From an uncultured Collinsella sp. (GTDB taxonomy: Bacteria; Actinomycetota; Coriobacteriia; Coriobacteriales; Coriobacteriaceae): a stretch of 64,000 nt of DNA. The notes below the pieces were generated by a model. The model saw only the letters and a list, made by a program, of their open reading frames with translations. It was not told where the DNA came from and made no database searches. Below, one piece after another: positions 27,522 to 36,990 of this stretch. Both the position numbers and the translations under genes were made by a program. Numbering within the stretch: the first letter of the stretch is position 1; every line of letters begins with the position of its first letter. The DNA lies in contig USLK01000004.1 in NCBI GenBank assembly GCA_900555555.1, positions 28,588 through 92,587 of the forward strand, given 5' to 3'.

Positions 27522-28394
27522 ATGGCACAGGTTACCGCTCAGATGGTCAAGCAGCTCCGCGAGATGACCGATTCCCCCATGATGGAGTGCAAGAAGGCAC
27601 TCGTCGAGGCCGATGGCGACATGGACGCCGCGGTCGACATCCTTCGTAAGAACGGCCTCGCCGCAGCCGCCAAGAAGGCCGGTCGCGCCACCAACGAGGG
27701 TGCCATCGGCGCCTTTGTATCCGAGGACACCACCTCCGGTGCCCTGGTCGAGGTTTCTTGCGAGACCGACTTCGTTGCTTCCAACTCCAAGTTCACCGGT
27801 TTCTGCTGTAAGCTCGCTCAGGCCGTGACCGAGAACGGCTACGCCGATGTCGATGCCCTCATGGCCGGTTCCGTTGACGGCGAGACCACCGAGGCCGCTA
27901 TGACCGAGATGATTCACGTCATCGGTGAGAACATGAAGGTGTCCCGTCTCGTCGCCCGCAAGGCCGAGTCCGGCGCTGTTTCCACCTATCTGCACATGGG
28001 TGGCAAGATCGGCGTTCTGGCCGAGTTCTCCTTCGAGAAGCCCGAGACCGCTCAGAACGAGGCCTTCAAGACCTTTGCTCACGATGTCGCCATGCAGATC
28101 GCTGCCACGGCCCCCATCTGCGCAGTCCGCGAGGATGTTCCGGCTGAGGTCGTAGAGCACGAGATGGCCATTTATAAGGAGCAGGCTGCTGAGTCCGGCA
28201 AGCCCGAGGCCATTCAGGAGAAGATGGCTACCGGTCGCCTGGAGAAGTACTTCAAGCAGTTCGTCCTGGTCGAGCAGGAGTTCGTCAAGGATTCCAGCAT
28301 GACCATCACCCAGTATGCCGAGAAGGTCTCAAAGGAGTGCGGCGACACCATCAAGGTCGTCGGCTTCGATCGCCTGATGCGCGGCGAGAACTAG
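27522..28394 (+). CDS. tsf: Elongation factor Ts
   Basis: The nucleotide exchange factor (290 aa) for EF-Tu. The N-terminal UBA-like domain has MTDSPMMECKKALVEADGDMDAAVDILRK, and the core shows VEVSCETDFVA and GGKIGVLAEF. GAAAGGAA precedes the ATG. Codon use is strongly biased toward C-ending codons, fitting high expression. A 13-bp-stem terminator follows. Confidence 0.97.
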   Translation: MAQVTAQMVKQLREMTDSPMMECKKALVEADGDMDAAVDILRKNGLAAAAKKAGRATNEGAIGAFVSEDTTSGALVEVSCETDFVASNSKFTGFCCKLAQAVTENGYADVDALMAGSVDGETTEAAMTEMIHVIGENMKVSRLVARKAESGAVSTYLHMGGKIGVLAEFSFEKPETAQNEAFKTFAHDVAMQIAATAPICAVREDVPAEVVEHEMAIYKEQAAESGKPEAIQEKMATGRLEKYFKQFVLVEQEFVKDSSMTITQYAEKVSKECGDTIKVVGFDRLMRGEN

Positions 28395-28414
28395 TTTCTC
28401 CTTATGAAGTATAG

Positions 28415-28450
28415 AGCAGGCTATGGGTTTCGGCTCATGGCCTGCTTTTT
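28415..28450 (+). terminator. Terminator after tsf
   Basis: A 13-bp stem with two G-U pairs (AGCAGGCTATGGG and CTCATGGCCTGCT) is followed by five T. It ends the rpsB-tsf transcript before pyrH. Confidence 0.85.
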
Positions 28451-28509
28451 CATGTCTCGCGATGACAACCCTGATAGAATAGGCTAAATAGCCAATAAGG
28501 AGGAATCCC

Positions 28510-29232
28510 TTGTCTGAGTATGTATACAAAAGAGTACTTCTCAAACTCTCTGGTGAGGCCCTGATGGGTTCTGCCGGCTACGGCATCGATCCAACCGTTG
28601 TCGATCGTCTGGCCCAGCAGATCAAGCAGCTCCATGAAGATGGGGTAGAGGTGGGCATCGTCGTTGGCGGCGGGAACATTTTCCGCGGCCTCGCTGGCTC
28701 TGCCAAGGGTATGGATCGTGCGCAGGCAGACTATATGGGCATGCTCGCGACGGTCATGAACGCACTCGCCCTCCAGGATGCGTTCGAACGTGAGGAGTGC
28801 ACCTGCCGCGTTATGAGCGCTATTCAGATGAATGAGGTTTGCGAGCCGTATATTCGTCGACGGGCCATCAATCATCTCGAAAAGGGCGATATCGTTATCT
28901 TTGCCGCCGGTTCGGGTAACCCTTACTTCACCACTGATACCGCCGCCGCCTTGCGCGCGTGCGAGATCGGTGCGGACTGCCTGCTCAAGGCCACCAAGGT
29001 CGATGGCATCTATGACAAGGATCCGGTGAAGAACGAGGACGCGGTTCGTTTCGACTCCATCAGCTATCATGAGGTCCTCGTGCGCGGCCTGCAGGTTATG
29101 GATACAACGGCTACGGCTCTGTGCCAGGACAACCATATGCCCATCATGGTCCTCAATATCGAGGGCGAGGATAATATCAAACGTGCCCTTGCCGGAGAGC
29201 CGGTCGGCACCGTCGTATTTGAGGAGGAATAA
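28510..29232 (+). CDS. pyrH: UMP kinase
   Basis: UMP kinase (240 aa) phosphorylates UMP to UDP and is a hexamer controlled by UTP/GTP. Seen are the start [15 protein letters not shown], the GGGNIFRG loop, [17 protein letters not shown] [20 protein letters not shown], and the C-terminal [14 protein letters not shown]. It uses a TTG start preceded by AAGGAGG. It begins the pyrH-frr-uppS-cdsA-dxr-rseP-ispG run. A TAGAAT -10-like box lies about 30 bp before it without a clear -35. Confidence 0.95.
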   Translation: MSEYVYKRVLLKLSGEALMGSAGYGIDPTVVDRLAQQIKQLHEDGVEVGIVVGGGNIFRGLAGSAKGMDRAQADYMGMLATVMNALALQDAFEREECTCRVMSAIQMNEVCEPYIRRRAINHLEKGDIVIFAAGSGNPYFTTDTAAALRACEIGADCLLKATKVDGIYDKDPVKNEDAVRFDSISYHEVLVRGLQVMDTTATALCQDNHMPIMVLNIEGEDNIKRALAGEPVGTVVFEEE

Positions 29233-29235
29233 CCC

Positions 29236-29769
29236 ATGTCCGAGATCACGCAGAACATGGATAAGACCATCGAATCCCTGAAGCACAACTTCGGTAAGGT
29301 TCGCACCGGTCGCGCCAATGCCAATATCCTGTCTGACATCACCGTCGATTACTACGGCGTTCCGACGCCCATCAGCCAGGTTGCCGCCGTCAAGGCCCCC
29401 GAGGCCCATATGCTCGTTATCGAGCCGTGGGACAAGTCTTTGCTGAATGCCATCGTTCATGCCATCAGCGCTTCCGACCTCGGGATCAACCCCAGCTCCG
29501 ATGGTTCCATCGTTCGCCTGCCTTTCCCGGCTCCAACGGAGGAGCGCCGCCGCGAGCTCGCAAAGGAGTGCCGCGAACTTGCCGAGCAGGCGCGCGTGTC
29601 CATTCGCAACATTCGCCGCGACGCCAACAACAAGCTTGATCGCGATGAAGAGCTCACCGAGGACGACGTCCGCCGCGAGCAGGCTAAGGTTCAGAAGCAC
29701 ACCGATGAATATATCGCCAAGATCGAGCAGCTGCTCAAGGCCAAAGAGCAAGAGCTCATGGAGATCTAG
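29236..29769 (+). CDS. frr: Ribosome recycling factor
   Basis: Frr (177 aa) splits the post-termination ribosome with EF-G. The long three-helix domain includes LKHNFGKVRTGRANANIL and the C-terminal RNIRRDANNKLD motif. The hinge domain has VDYYGVPTPISQVA. It follows pyrH by 3 bp and is immediately followed by the uppS start (no spacer), so translation is coupled. Confidence 0.96.
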   Translation: MSEITQNMDKTIESLKHNFGKVRTGRANANILSDITVDYYGVPTPISQVAAVKAPEAHMLVIEPWDKSLLNAIVHAISASDLGINPSSDGSIVRLPFPAPTEERRRELAKECRELAEQARVSIRNIRRDANNKLDRDEELTEDDVRREQAKVQKHTDEYIAKIEQLLKAKEQELMEI

Positions 29770-30555
29770 ATGCAATACGACGTTGAGAAATTCAACGAGT
29801 ACTTTGCCGAGCATCCGGACGACATTTCTATTGATGCCCTAGACATGGCGCGAATCCCGCGCCATGTCTCTTGCATTATGGACGGCAACGGTCGCTGGGC
29901 AACGTCTCGCGGCCTTTCGCGAAGCGAAGGCCACAAGCAGGGCATTGTCGCCCTGCGTGAAATCATCACCGCATGCGTTCGTCTCGGTGTTGACGTCATG
30001 TCTGCATATGCGTTCTCCACGGAAAACTGGAAGCGCCCGCAGACCGAGGTCAACCTCCTTATGCATCTTTTCGCTAAAACATTCATCGATGAGCTTCCGC
30101 TCCTCAAGCGCGAAAACGTTCGCGTTGAGTTCTTGGGCGATATCTCCGCCCTTCCTCAGAAGACCCGCGAAGTCTTCGCATACGGTCTCAAGGAATGCGA
30201 GCACCATACCGGCATGACCCTTGCTCTTGCCGTTAATTACGGTGGTCGAGCCGAGATTACCCGAGCTGCGCGTCAGATCGCGGAACAGGTTGCACGCGGC
30301 GATCTTAATCCGACCGATGTCGATGATGAGCTGATCGCAAGTCATCTCTATACCGCCGACTTGTCCGATCCCGAGCTTGTTATCAGAACTTCGGGGGAGA
30401 TGCGTGTCTCAAATTACCTGCTTTGGCAGATCGCATATTCAGAGTTCTACGTCACCGACACCTACTGGCCCGATTTCGATCGCTGGGGGCTTGTCCGAGC
30501 TATCGATGCCTATCAGCATCGAGATCGTCGTTTCGGCGGCGTTAAACAGCAGTAG
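29770..30555 (+). CDS. uppS: Isoprenyl transferase (undecaprenyl diphosphate synthase)
   Basis: The cis-prenyltransferase (261 aa) builds the undecaprenyl carrier for cell-wall synthesis by adding IPP units. The catalytic Asp38 is in IMDGNGRWA; further motifs are GHKQGIVALREI, YAFSTENWKRP and the C-terminal LVIRTSGEMRVSNYLLWQIAYSE. IPP comes from the MEP pathway, whose genes dxr, ispG and ispH also occur in this window. It starts directly after the frr stop. Confidence 0.95.
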   Translation: MQYDVEKFNEYFAEHPDDISIDALDMARIPRHVSCIMDGNGRWATSRGLSRSEGHKQGIVALREIITACVRLGVDVMSAYAFSTENWKRPQTEVNLLMHLFAKTFIDELPLLKRENVRVEFLGDISALPQKTREVFAYGLKECEHHTGMTLALAVNYGGRAEITRAARQIAEQVARGDLNPTDVDDELIASHLYTADLSDPELVIRTSGEMRVSNYLLWQIAYSEFYVTDTYWPDFDRWGLVRAIDAYQHRDRRFGGVKQQ

Positions 30556-30578
30556 TTGCCCGTTCAAGGAGTTTTGCA

Positions 30579-31469
30579 TTGACTGCTCACGATTCCAAGC
30601 CCACGGACCTCGATCCCAACAACGAGGTTTTCGGCCGCGACCATGATGCCCATGACGATGGTATCAAGGGCTTTGTCACCCGTTGCGCGTTCGGCGCCGG
30701 CTATGCCGTCATCTTTATCGCTTGCCTGCTTTTCGGCACGGTTCCCACAGCATTGTTTATAGCGTTGGTCAGCTGGCTTTGCTGTTTCGAGTTCTACCGC
30801 ATGATGCGCCTGGATGGCAAAGTCCCCAACGAGTTCCTCGGCCTGACCGCGGCGGTCCTTTTCCCGCTGTGCACGCTTTTTGATCCCATGTGGCTTACCG
30901 TCCTGATGTTCCTCCTCGTGCTGACGCTGGGCGTGTGGTACCTCTACTCGCCGCGCACTCGCATCGCCGATGTCTCGGTGACCGCATTCGGCCCTATCTA
31001 CACCGGTTTTATGCTTTCCGCCGTTGTTCTCACCCGTAAGGCCGTTCCCGGATTCCCCGGCGCGTTGCTTTCCATTGGCGTCTGCGCCTCCGTCTGGGTC
31101 AGCGACTCTTTCGCCTACCTTGTTGGTAAGAGGTTCGGAAAGCACAAAATGGTTCCCAAGATCTCTCCTCACAAGACCTGGGAGGGTTTTGCCGGAGGCC
31201 TTCTGGGGTCCTTTGTGATCTGGGCGATTATCTACGCCACCGGTTTGTTCGATATCAGCCTTGGATATACCGCGGTATGCGCTGTTGTCGTTGGTATTCT
31301 GGGAGTTTTTGGCGATCTTATCGAAAGCCGTATTAAGCGCGGCGTGGGCGTTAAGGATTCAGGCAATCTCATTCCCGGTCATGGCGGCATGCTCGATAGG
31401 TCCGACTCACTCATCTTCGCTTGCATCACGGCCCATATCATGCTTGTTTTGGGAGGCGTAATAGGCTAA
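30579..31469 (+). CDS. cdsA: Phosphatidate cytidylyltransferase
   Basis: CdsA (296 aa) turns phosphatidic acid and CTP into CDP-diacylglycerol at the membrane. About seven hydrophobic segments are present. The C-terminal signature runs SDSFAYLVGKRFGKHKM, SPHKTWEG and the GDLIESRIKR...KDSGNLIPGHGGMLDR block. The N-terminal 30 residues are acidic and cytosolic. A TTG start follows AAGGAG. It lies in the classical uppS-cdsA-dxr-rseP order and overlaps dxr by one base. Confidence 0.95.
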   Translation: MTAHDSKPTDLDPNNEVFGRDHDAHDDGIKGFVTRCAFGAGYAVIFIACLLFGTVPTALFIALVSWLCCFEFYRMMRLDGKVPNEFLGLTAAVLFPLCTLFDPMWLTVLMFLLVLTLGVWYLYSPRTRIADVSVTAFGPIYTGFMLSAVVLTRKAVPGFPGALLSIGVCASVWVSDSFAYLVGKRFGKHKMVPKISPHKTWEGFAGGLLGSFVIWAIIYATGLFDISLGYTAVCAVVVGILGVFGDLIESRIKRGVGVKDSGNLIPGHGGMLDRSDSLIFACITAHIMLVLGGVIG

Positions 31470-32650
31470 TGACTCTAACGGTGCGGGAAACCGGACAATA
31501 CAATGTGGCGATTCTCGGATGTACGGGATCGATTGGCACACAGGCCCTTGATGTCTGCAGACAGCATTCCGACAAGCTGCGTGTAGTAGCCCTCTCGGCC
31601 CACTCTCGTACCAAAGAGCTCGTTGCATTTGCGCGTGAGTTTTCTGTGCCCCGGGTTGCCGTAACGAGCTTCGACCATGTTGCCGACCCATTCCTGTCCG
31701 AACTTCCCGCTGGATGCGAACTCCTGATGGGGGAGAGCGGCGCCATCGAGGCCTCCTTGGGCGACGATGTCGATATCGTCTTGGTGAGCATCGTTGGGGC
31801 CGCTGGGCTGCGTGCGAGCTACGAGGTGCTTAAGAGCGGCAAGCGTCTTGCGCTGGCAAACAAGGAGAGCCTGGTCGTTGGTGGTGATTTGCTCATGCCG
31901 ATGGCGCAGCCCGATCAGTTGCTTCCCGTTGACTCCGAGCATGCCGCCATCCATCAGTGTCTTCGCGGCGAATCGATCAAGGAAGCCCATAAGATTTGGC
32001 TTACCTGTTCGGGCGGACCGTTCTTCGGCCGAGGTGCCCAGAGTCTTGAGACCGTGCGCCCTAAAGACGCGCTGGCTCATCCCACCTGGAATATGGGGGC
32101 TAAGATCACCATCGACTCGGCCACGCTTATGAACAAGGGTCTGGAGCGTATCGAGGCTATGCATCTTTTCGATATGCCGTTGGATGACATCATCGTGCTC
32201 GTGCAACGGGAGTCGAAGATCCACTCCATGGTTGAGTTCACCGATGGCAGCGTTATGGCTCATCTCGGCGCCTCGGATATGCGTATTCCCATCCAATATG
32301 CCTTCTCCTATCCCGAGCGCTGGGATACGCCGTGCGGCCGCATCGATTTCCGCACGCTCGGCTCCCTGTCGTTCGATGCGCCCGACTCCTCATCGTTCCG
32401 CTGCCTTGCGCTGGCCGAAAGAGCCGGGAAGCAGCGCGGGACCATGCCGTGCGTCATGAATGCCGCAAACGAAATAGCCGTCGCAGCGTTCCTGCACGAA
32501 CGCTGCGGGTTTAACGATATCGCACGCGTTGTCGAGGCTTGTATGGATGCGCACGATGTGCAGCCGGTCTCATCGATCGATCAGCTTGCCGATGTCGATG
32601 CCTGGTCGCGTCAGCGCGCGCGGGCCGTCTTGTCGAAACTTACCGTATAG
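31469..32650 (+). CDS. dxr: 1-deoxy-D-xylulose 5-phosphate reductoisomerase
   Basis: Dxr (393 aa) makes methylerythritol phosphate, the committed step of the MEP isoprenoid pathway, with NADPH and a divalent metal. The NADPH loop ILGCTGSIGTQALDV is at about 14-28; LANKESLVVGG, VDSEHAAIHQCL and the SGGPFFG active-site loop are present, and WNMGAKITIDSATLMNKGLE binds the metal region. The ATG overlaps the cdsA stop (TAATG). A start at 31421 lies inside cdsA and is rejected. Confidence 0.96.
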   Translation: MTLTVRETGQYNVAILGCTGSIGTQALDVCRQHSDKLRVVALSAHSRTKELVAFAREFSVPRVAVTSFDHVADPFLSELPAGCELLMGESGAIEASLGDDVDIVLVSIVGAAGLRASYEVLKSGKRLALANKESLVVGGDLLMPMAQPDQLLPVDSEHAAIHQCLRGESIKEAHKIWLTCSGGPFFGRGAQSLETVRPKDALAHPTWNMGAKITIDSATLMNKGLERIEAMHLFDMPLDDIIVLVQRESKIHSMVEFTDGSVMAHLGASDMRIPIQYAFSYPERWDTPCGRIDFRTLGSLSFDAPDSSSFRCLALAERAGKQRGTMPCVMNAANEIAVAAFLHERCGFNDIARVVEACMDAHDVQPVSSIDQLADVDAWSRQRARAVLSKLTV

Positions 32651-32663
32651 ATAGAAACGAGCC

Positions 32664-34034
32664 ATGGAAGCAGTACTCGGATTCATCGGCCCCGTGTTCT
32701 GGGGCCTTGTCGTCCTTTCCGCCCTTGTGTTTGTGCACGAAGGCGGTCATTTTCTTGCCGCGCGTCTTTGCGGTGTGCGCGTCACCGAATTCTTCTTGGG
32801 AATGCCGTGTCGCTTTAACATCCACCATGTTTCAAAACGCATCGGCACAAAGTTCGGCATAACCCCCATTCTCCTTGGCGGGTACGCCGAGATCTGCGGT
32901 ATGGACCCCACTGATTCCCCGTACCTGAGCCAAGTTCTTTCCTACATCTATTCCAAGGGCGAGGCTTCTGTAGAGCAGATAGCCGAGGACCTTACCATAT
33001 CCGAAGACGATGCGATGCAGGCCTGCGTGCTGTTGCTCGGCTGGGGTTCCCTGGCTCCCCGCTATGTTATCGAGAAAGGCGAGAAACCTGGCGGAAGCTA
33101 CTATCCCTCGCGTTATGCCACCATGCCGCGCGACGATCGGGGCAATACCATTTACGATGGTTCTCGGTTCGATGCCGAGCATGCCACCGCTGAGGGGCAG
33201 CCCTGGTTGCCTCCGATGGACGCCGATCAGTTCTGCGCGCTCGAGCGATCCCGCACGTATATCGGTGTGGGTTTTTGGAAGCGGGCGTTCATGCTCGTGG
33301 CCGGTATCGCCGTCAACATCCTCATAGGCTTCCTTCTTGTTGTTGCCGTGTACTCTGCGATCGGAGTCGAAGCACCGGTCAATGTCAACATTCTTGGTTC
33401 CGTGTCGGTCGATAGCCCCGCCCATGCCGCGGGGCTCGAACCCGGCGACAAGATCGTCTCGATCAATGGCGTTCAGACAAAATCTTGGACCGACATTACA
33501 TCCGCGCTCGAAAAGCTCGATAGGAACAAGCCGATCCAGCTCGAGGTTGTCAAGCAGGCTGGCGATCAGGCACAGCTTCTCTCGGTCCAGGCCGATAAGG
33601 ATGGCAAAATCGGTATCGGGGCCTCGACGGAAACGGTCAGGCTCAACCCCATCGATTCATGCCGTATCGCCGCTGCCAACATCGCGCAAACGGCTCTTGC
33701 GGTCGCCAATCTGCTCAACCCGGTCCACGCCAAGCAGATTCTCGACAACTCCGCCTCGATCATTGGAATTTCGGTCATGTCTTCCCAGGCAGCTGCCGCG
33801 GGGCCTGCCGTTCTTCTCAATTTTGCCGCGATGATCTCGTTCTCGCTCGGCTTCATGAACCTCTTGCCCATTCCTCCTTTGGACGGCGGCAAGCTGTTCA
33901 TCGAGATCATCCAGGCCGTAACGAAGCGCAAGGTGCCCCTTAAGATCCAGAATGTCGTATCGATTGTTGGTGTCGTCCTGTTTGGATTGCTATTCCTATA
34001 TATGCTCAGGGCGGATATTCTTCGATTTTTCTAG
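32664..34034 (+). CDS. rseP: Site-2 intramembrane zinc protease RseP/RasP with inserted winged-helix-like region
   Basis: An M50 metalloprotease (456 aa) that cuts substrates inside the membrane. The zinc site HEGGH is at 25-29 in the first membrane helix, a PDZ domain lies at about 245-310, and the C-terminal motif PPLDGGKLF lies at about 404-412. Unusually, residues 82-200 form a long insertion between the first helix and the membrane core. Residues 88-131 (KGEASVEQIAEDLTISEDD) look like a winged helix. A typical RseP goes directly on to the PDZ. It stands between dxr and ispG. Confidence 0.92.
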   Translation: MEAVLGFIGPVFWGLVVLSALVFVHEGGHFLAARLCGVRVTEFFLGMPCRFNIHHVSKRIGTKFGITPILLGGYAEICGMDPTDSPYLSQVLSYIYSKGEASVEQIAEDLTISEDDAMQACVLLLGWGSLAPRYVIEKGEKPGGSYYPSRYATMPRDDRGNTIYDGSRFDAEHATAEGQPWLPPMDADQFCALERSRTYIGVGFWKRAFMLVAGIAVNILIGFLLVVAVYSAIGVEAPVNVNILGSVSVDSPAHAAGLEPGDKIVSINGVQTKSWTDITSALEKLDRNKPIQLEVVKQAGDQAQLLSVQADKDGKIGIGASTETVRLNPIDSCRIAAANIAQTALAVANLLNPVHAKQILDNSASIIGISVMSSQAAAAGPAVLLNFAAMISFSLGFMNLLPIPPLDGGKLFIEIIQAVTKRKVPLKIQNVVSIVGVVLFGLLFLYMLRADILRFF

Positions 34035-34043
34035 GAAGGAAGC

Positions 34044-35108
34044 ATGGGTATGCAACCGGCCCGTAATCTCACTCGTCCTTGCCACGTGGGCTCAGTCATT
34101 ATCGGTGGCGGAGCTCCCGTTGTCGTTCAGTCTATGACTTGCACTTCCACAGAGGACGCGCAGGCGACCATCGATCAGGTCAATCGCCTTGTCGAGGCCG
34201 GTTGCGATGTGGTTCGCGTCTCGGTGCCCACAAAGAAAGCTGCGGCTGCATTCCGTGAGATCTGTGCCGCCTCGCCCGTGCCCATAGTTGCCGATATTCA
34301 CTTTGATTACCGACTGGCCATCGAGGCGCTGCAAGCCGGCGCCGCAAAGCTCAGGATCAATCCTGGCAATATCGGCAGTTGGGAAAAGGTCGATGCCGTC
34401 ATCGACGCGGCGGGGGAGGCCGGCGCGGCTATTCGCATCGGCGTGAATGCGGGCTCGCTCGAGCAGGACCTTGCCGAGCGCGACGACCTTACGCAGCCGG
34501 AAAAGCTGGTGGAATCGTCGCTGCGATTCGTTCAGCATTTTGAGGACCGTGGTTTCACGAACATCGTGCTGTCCGCCAAGTGCCACAGCGTCCCCGCAAC
34601 CATCGATACGTACCGCGCATTGTCGCGCGAGCTCCCCCAGGTCCCGCTGCATCTTGGTGTAACGGAGGCCGGCGGAGCCTTCCAGGGCACCATCAAAAGC
34701 TGTGTCGGCCTTGGTTCGCTTTTAGCTGACGGTATCGGCGACACGCTAAGGGTCTCCCTTACCGCCGATCCCGTTGAGGAGGTCCCTGTGGCATGGGGCA
34801 TCCTCTCTGCCCTCGGCCTGCGCCGTCGCGGGCCCGAGATGGTCTCGTGCCCCACCTGCTCTCGTTGTCAGGTGGACATGATTCCCATCGCGCACGAAGT
34901 CGAGCGACGCCTCCGGGGATGCTCCAAGCCCATCTCGGTAGCTGTCATGGGCTGCGTAGTGAACGGCCCCGGGGAGGCTTCCGATGCTGATGTGGGCGTG
35001 GCCTGCGGCAAGGGAAGCGCACTGCTGTTCCGACATGGCACGGTTGTGCGCAAGATAGCCGATACCGAGATCGTCGATGCGCTGATGCGGGAAATCGATG
35101 CGCTATAG
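34044..35108 (+). CDS. ispG: 4-hydroxy-3-methylbut-2-en-1-yl diphosphate synthase IspG
   Basis: The iron-sulphur enzyme (354 aa) that forms HMBPP in the MEP pathway. The N-terminal TIM barrel shows VQSMTCTSTEDAQATI and ADIHFDYRLA. The C-terminal cluster domain has CPTCSRC and VMGCVVNGPGEASDADVG, which supply the cysteine and glutamate ligands. AGGAAGG precedes ATG 34044; a second ATG two codons later is also possible. It ends the long operon, and proS seems to have a separate promoter. Confidence 0.95.
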   Translation: MGMQPARNLTRPCHVGSVIIGGGAPVVVQSMTCTSTEDAQATIDQVNRLVEAGCDVVRVSVPTKKAAAAFREICAASPVPIVADIHFDYRLAIEALQAGAAKLRINPGNIGSWEKVDAVIDAAGEAGAAIRIGVNAGSLEQDLAERDDLTQPEKLVESSLRFVQHFEDRGFTNIVLSAKCHSVPATIDTYRALSRELPQVPLHLGVTEAGGAFQGTIKSCVGLGSLLADGIGDTLRVSLTADPVEEVPVAWGILSALGLRRRGPEMVSCPTCSRCQVDMIPIAHEVERRLRGCSKPISVAVMGCVVNGPGEASDADVGVACGKGSALLFRHGTVVRKIADTEIVDALMREIDAL

Positions 35109-35140
35109 GTTTTGGTTTCGCTGTGCTTTACCCAAGTCGA

Positions 35141-35168
35141 TTGCGTTGACGTGTCGCTCGGGTATCAT
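35141..35168 (+). promoter_or_regulatory. Candidate promoter for proS
   Basis: TTGCGT (35141-35146) and TATCAT (35163-35168) are spaced by 16 bp, about 35 bp before the GTG start. No T-box is seen in the 90-bp gap. Confidence 0.4.
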
Positions 35169-35201
35169 CGAACCGTTGGAAATTTGTAAGAGGAGGACCC
35201 T

Positions 35202-36929
35202 GTGTCTAAAACTCGTGCCATGAAGATGTCCCATCTGTATGCCCCCACCTTGAAGGAGGACCCCGCCGAGGCAGAACTCGCCAGCCATCGTTTGATGCTG
35301 CGCGCCGGCATGATTCGCAAGCAGGCCGCCGGTCTATACAGCTATCTGCCGCTCGCGTGGCGCTCCCTGCGCAAGATCGAGGACATCGTGCGCGACGAGA
35401 TGGACAAGGCCGGCGCCCAGGAGCTGCTCATGCCCATCATGGTCGATGCCGATGTGTGGCGCGACTCCGGTCGCTACAACGTGTATGGCCCCGAGCTCAT
35501 GCGCATCTCCGATCGCCACGAGCGCGAGTTCGTACTCGGGCCCACGCACGAGGAGACGGTGACCGACCTCATCAAGAACGAGCTGCGCAGCTACAAGCAG
35601 CTCCCGGTTAACCTGTATCAGATCCAGGATAAGTTCCGCGACGAGATGCGCCCTCGCTTCGGCCTTATGCGCGGTCGCGAGTTCATCATGAAGGACGGCT
35701 ATTCCTTCAATGCCACCCAGGAGAGCCTGCAGGAGACTTACGACGACATGAAGCAGGCTTACGCAAACATCTGCGAGCGCTGTGGTTTGAAGGCCCTGCC
35801 CGTCGTGGCCGACAGCGGCCAGATCGGCGGCGACACCTCCGTTGAGTTCATGGCGTTGGCCGATGCCGGCGAGGCATCCTTGGTGTACTGCGATGCTTGC
35901 GGCTATGCCGCAGACGATGAGGCTGCTTCCACGGCCGTTGCGGTTTCCGAGGGTGCGGGCAACGGCGAGCTCGAGCGCGTCCATACCCCGGGATTGGCCT
36001 CTATCGCCGATGTCGCCGCGTTCTTCAAGATTCCCGAGAACGCAACGCGCAAGGCGCTGGCGCTTATCGACGCTGAGGGCAACCCCGTCGTCGTGATGGT
36101 TCCCGGCGACCATGATCTCAACGAATGCAAGGCGGAGCATGCTTTCGGCGAGGGCTATCACCTTATGACCGATGAAGAGCTCCAGGAGCACGGCTTGATC
36201 AAGGGCTTCATCGGACCGGTGAACCTGCCCGAGGGCATCCGTCTTGTTTGCGATGAGACGCTCAAGGCTTCTCAGAGCTGGACCTGCGGCGCCAACGAGG
36301 CCGACTACCATCTGACCGGTGTCAAGCCCGGCCGCGACTTCGAGCCCGGCGAGTGGATGGATCTCATTACCGTTGTTGCCGGCGATCCCTGCCCACACTG
36401 CGGAGCGCCGCTTTCCGCAGCGCGCGGTATCGAGGTCTCCCAGGTATTCCAGCTTGGTACCAAGTATTCTGAGGCCATGGGTGCCACCTTTGCCGACGAG
36501 AATGGCGAGGAGAAGCCCTTCCTCATGGGTTGCTACGGCGTGGGCGTTTCCCGCACGCTTGCAGCCTCCGTTGAGCAACACAACGACGAGAACGGCATCA
36601 TCTGGCCCGTTTCCATTGCTCCGTACGAGGTCGCCGTCATTCCGCTAGACCCCAAGCAGGAGGAGTGCGCCGCGGCGTGCGACACCATCGTCGACGCCCT
36701 GTGCGATGCCGGCATCGAGGTCATCGTCGACGATCGCAACGAGCGTCCCGGTGTAAAGTTTGCCGATAACGACCTGATGGGCTTCCCTTATCAGATCGTG
36801 CTGGGCAAGCGCGGTCTTAAGAATGGGACGTGCGAGCTCAAGGACCGCGCGACGGGGGAGCGCGAGGATGTGGCACTCGACCAGGTGGCCGCTAAGGTTG
36901 CCGAGCTTGTTATAAGCCAACGCGCCTAA
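35202..36929 (+). CDS. proS: Prolyl-tRNA synthetase
   Basis: A bacterial-type class II synthetase (575 aa) that charges tRNA-Pro; a tRNA-Pro gene lies at 59139. The class II motif 1-2 region (RAGMIRKQAAGLYSYLPL, FVLGPTHEETVTDL, QDKFRDEMRPRFGLMRGREF) is followed by the INS editing domain (about 230-390), which clears mischarged alanine, and the motif 3/anticodon-binding part GCYGVGVSRTLAAS and YEVAVIPLDP. GTG start after AGAGGAGGA. The length is normal for this type. Confidence 0.96.
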   Translation: MSKTRAMKMSHLYAPTLKEDPAEAELASHRLMLRAGMIRKQAAGLYSYLPLAWRSLRKIEDIVRDEMDKAGAQELLMPIMVDADVWRDSGRYNVYGPELMRISDRHEREFVLGPTHEETVTDLIKNELRSYKQLPVNLYQIQDKFRDEMRPRFGLMRGREFIMKDGYSFNATQESLQETYDDMKQAYANICERCGLKALPVVADSGQIGGDTSVEFMALADAGEASLVYCDACGYAADDEAASTAVAVSEGAGNGELERVHTPGLASIADVAAFFKIPENATRKALALIDAEGNPVVVMVPGDHDLNECKAEHAFGEGYHLMTDEELQEHGLIKGFIGPVNLPEGIRLVCDETLKASQSWTCGANEADYHLTGVKPGRDFEPGEWMDLITVVAGDPCPHCGAPLSAARGIEVSQVFQLGTKYSEAMGATFADENGEEKPFLMGCYGVGVSRTLAASVEQHNDENGIIWPVSIAPYEVAVIPLDPKQEECAAACDTIVDALCDAGIEVIVDDRNERPGVKFADNDLMGFPYQIVLGKRGLKNGTCELKDRATGEREDVALDQVAAKVAELVISQRA

Positions 36930-36953
36930 GTTCGCACGGATAACGCCTTTTTT

Positions 36954-36990
36954 AAGCCCGCACGCTTCACGGTGTGCGGGCTTCTGTTAT
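36954..36990 (+). terminator. Terminator after proS
   Basis: A perfect 10-bp stem (AAGCCCGCAC/GTGCGGGCTT) with a 10-base loop is followed by CTGTTATTT. It ends the long plus-strand operon before the accessory region. Confidence 0.8.

Noticed and set aside
35109..35201. T-box riboswitch before proS
   Set aside because: The gap is only 93 bp and shows no T-box consensus or terminator/antiterminator pair.
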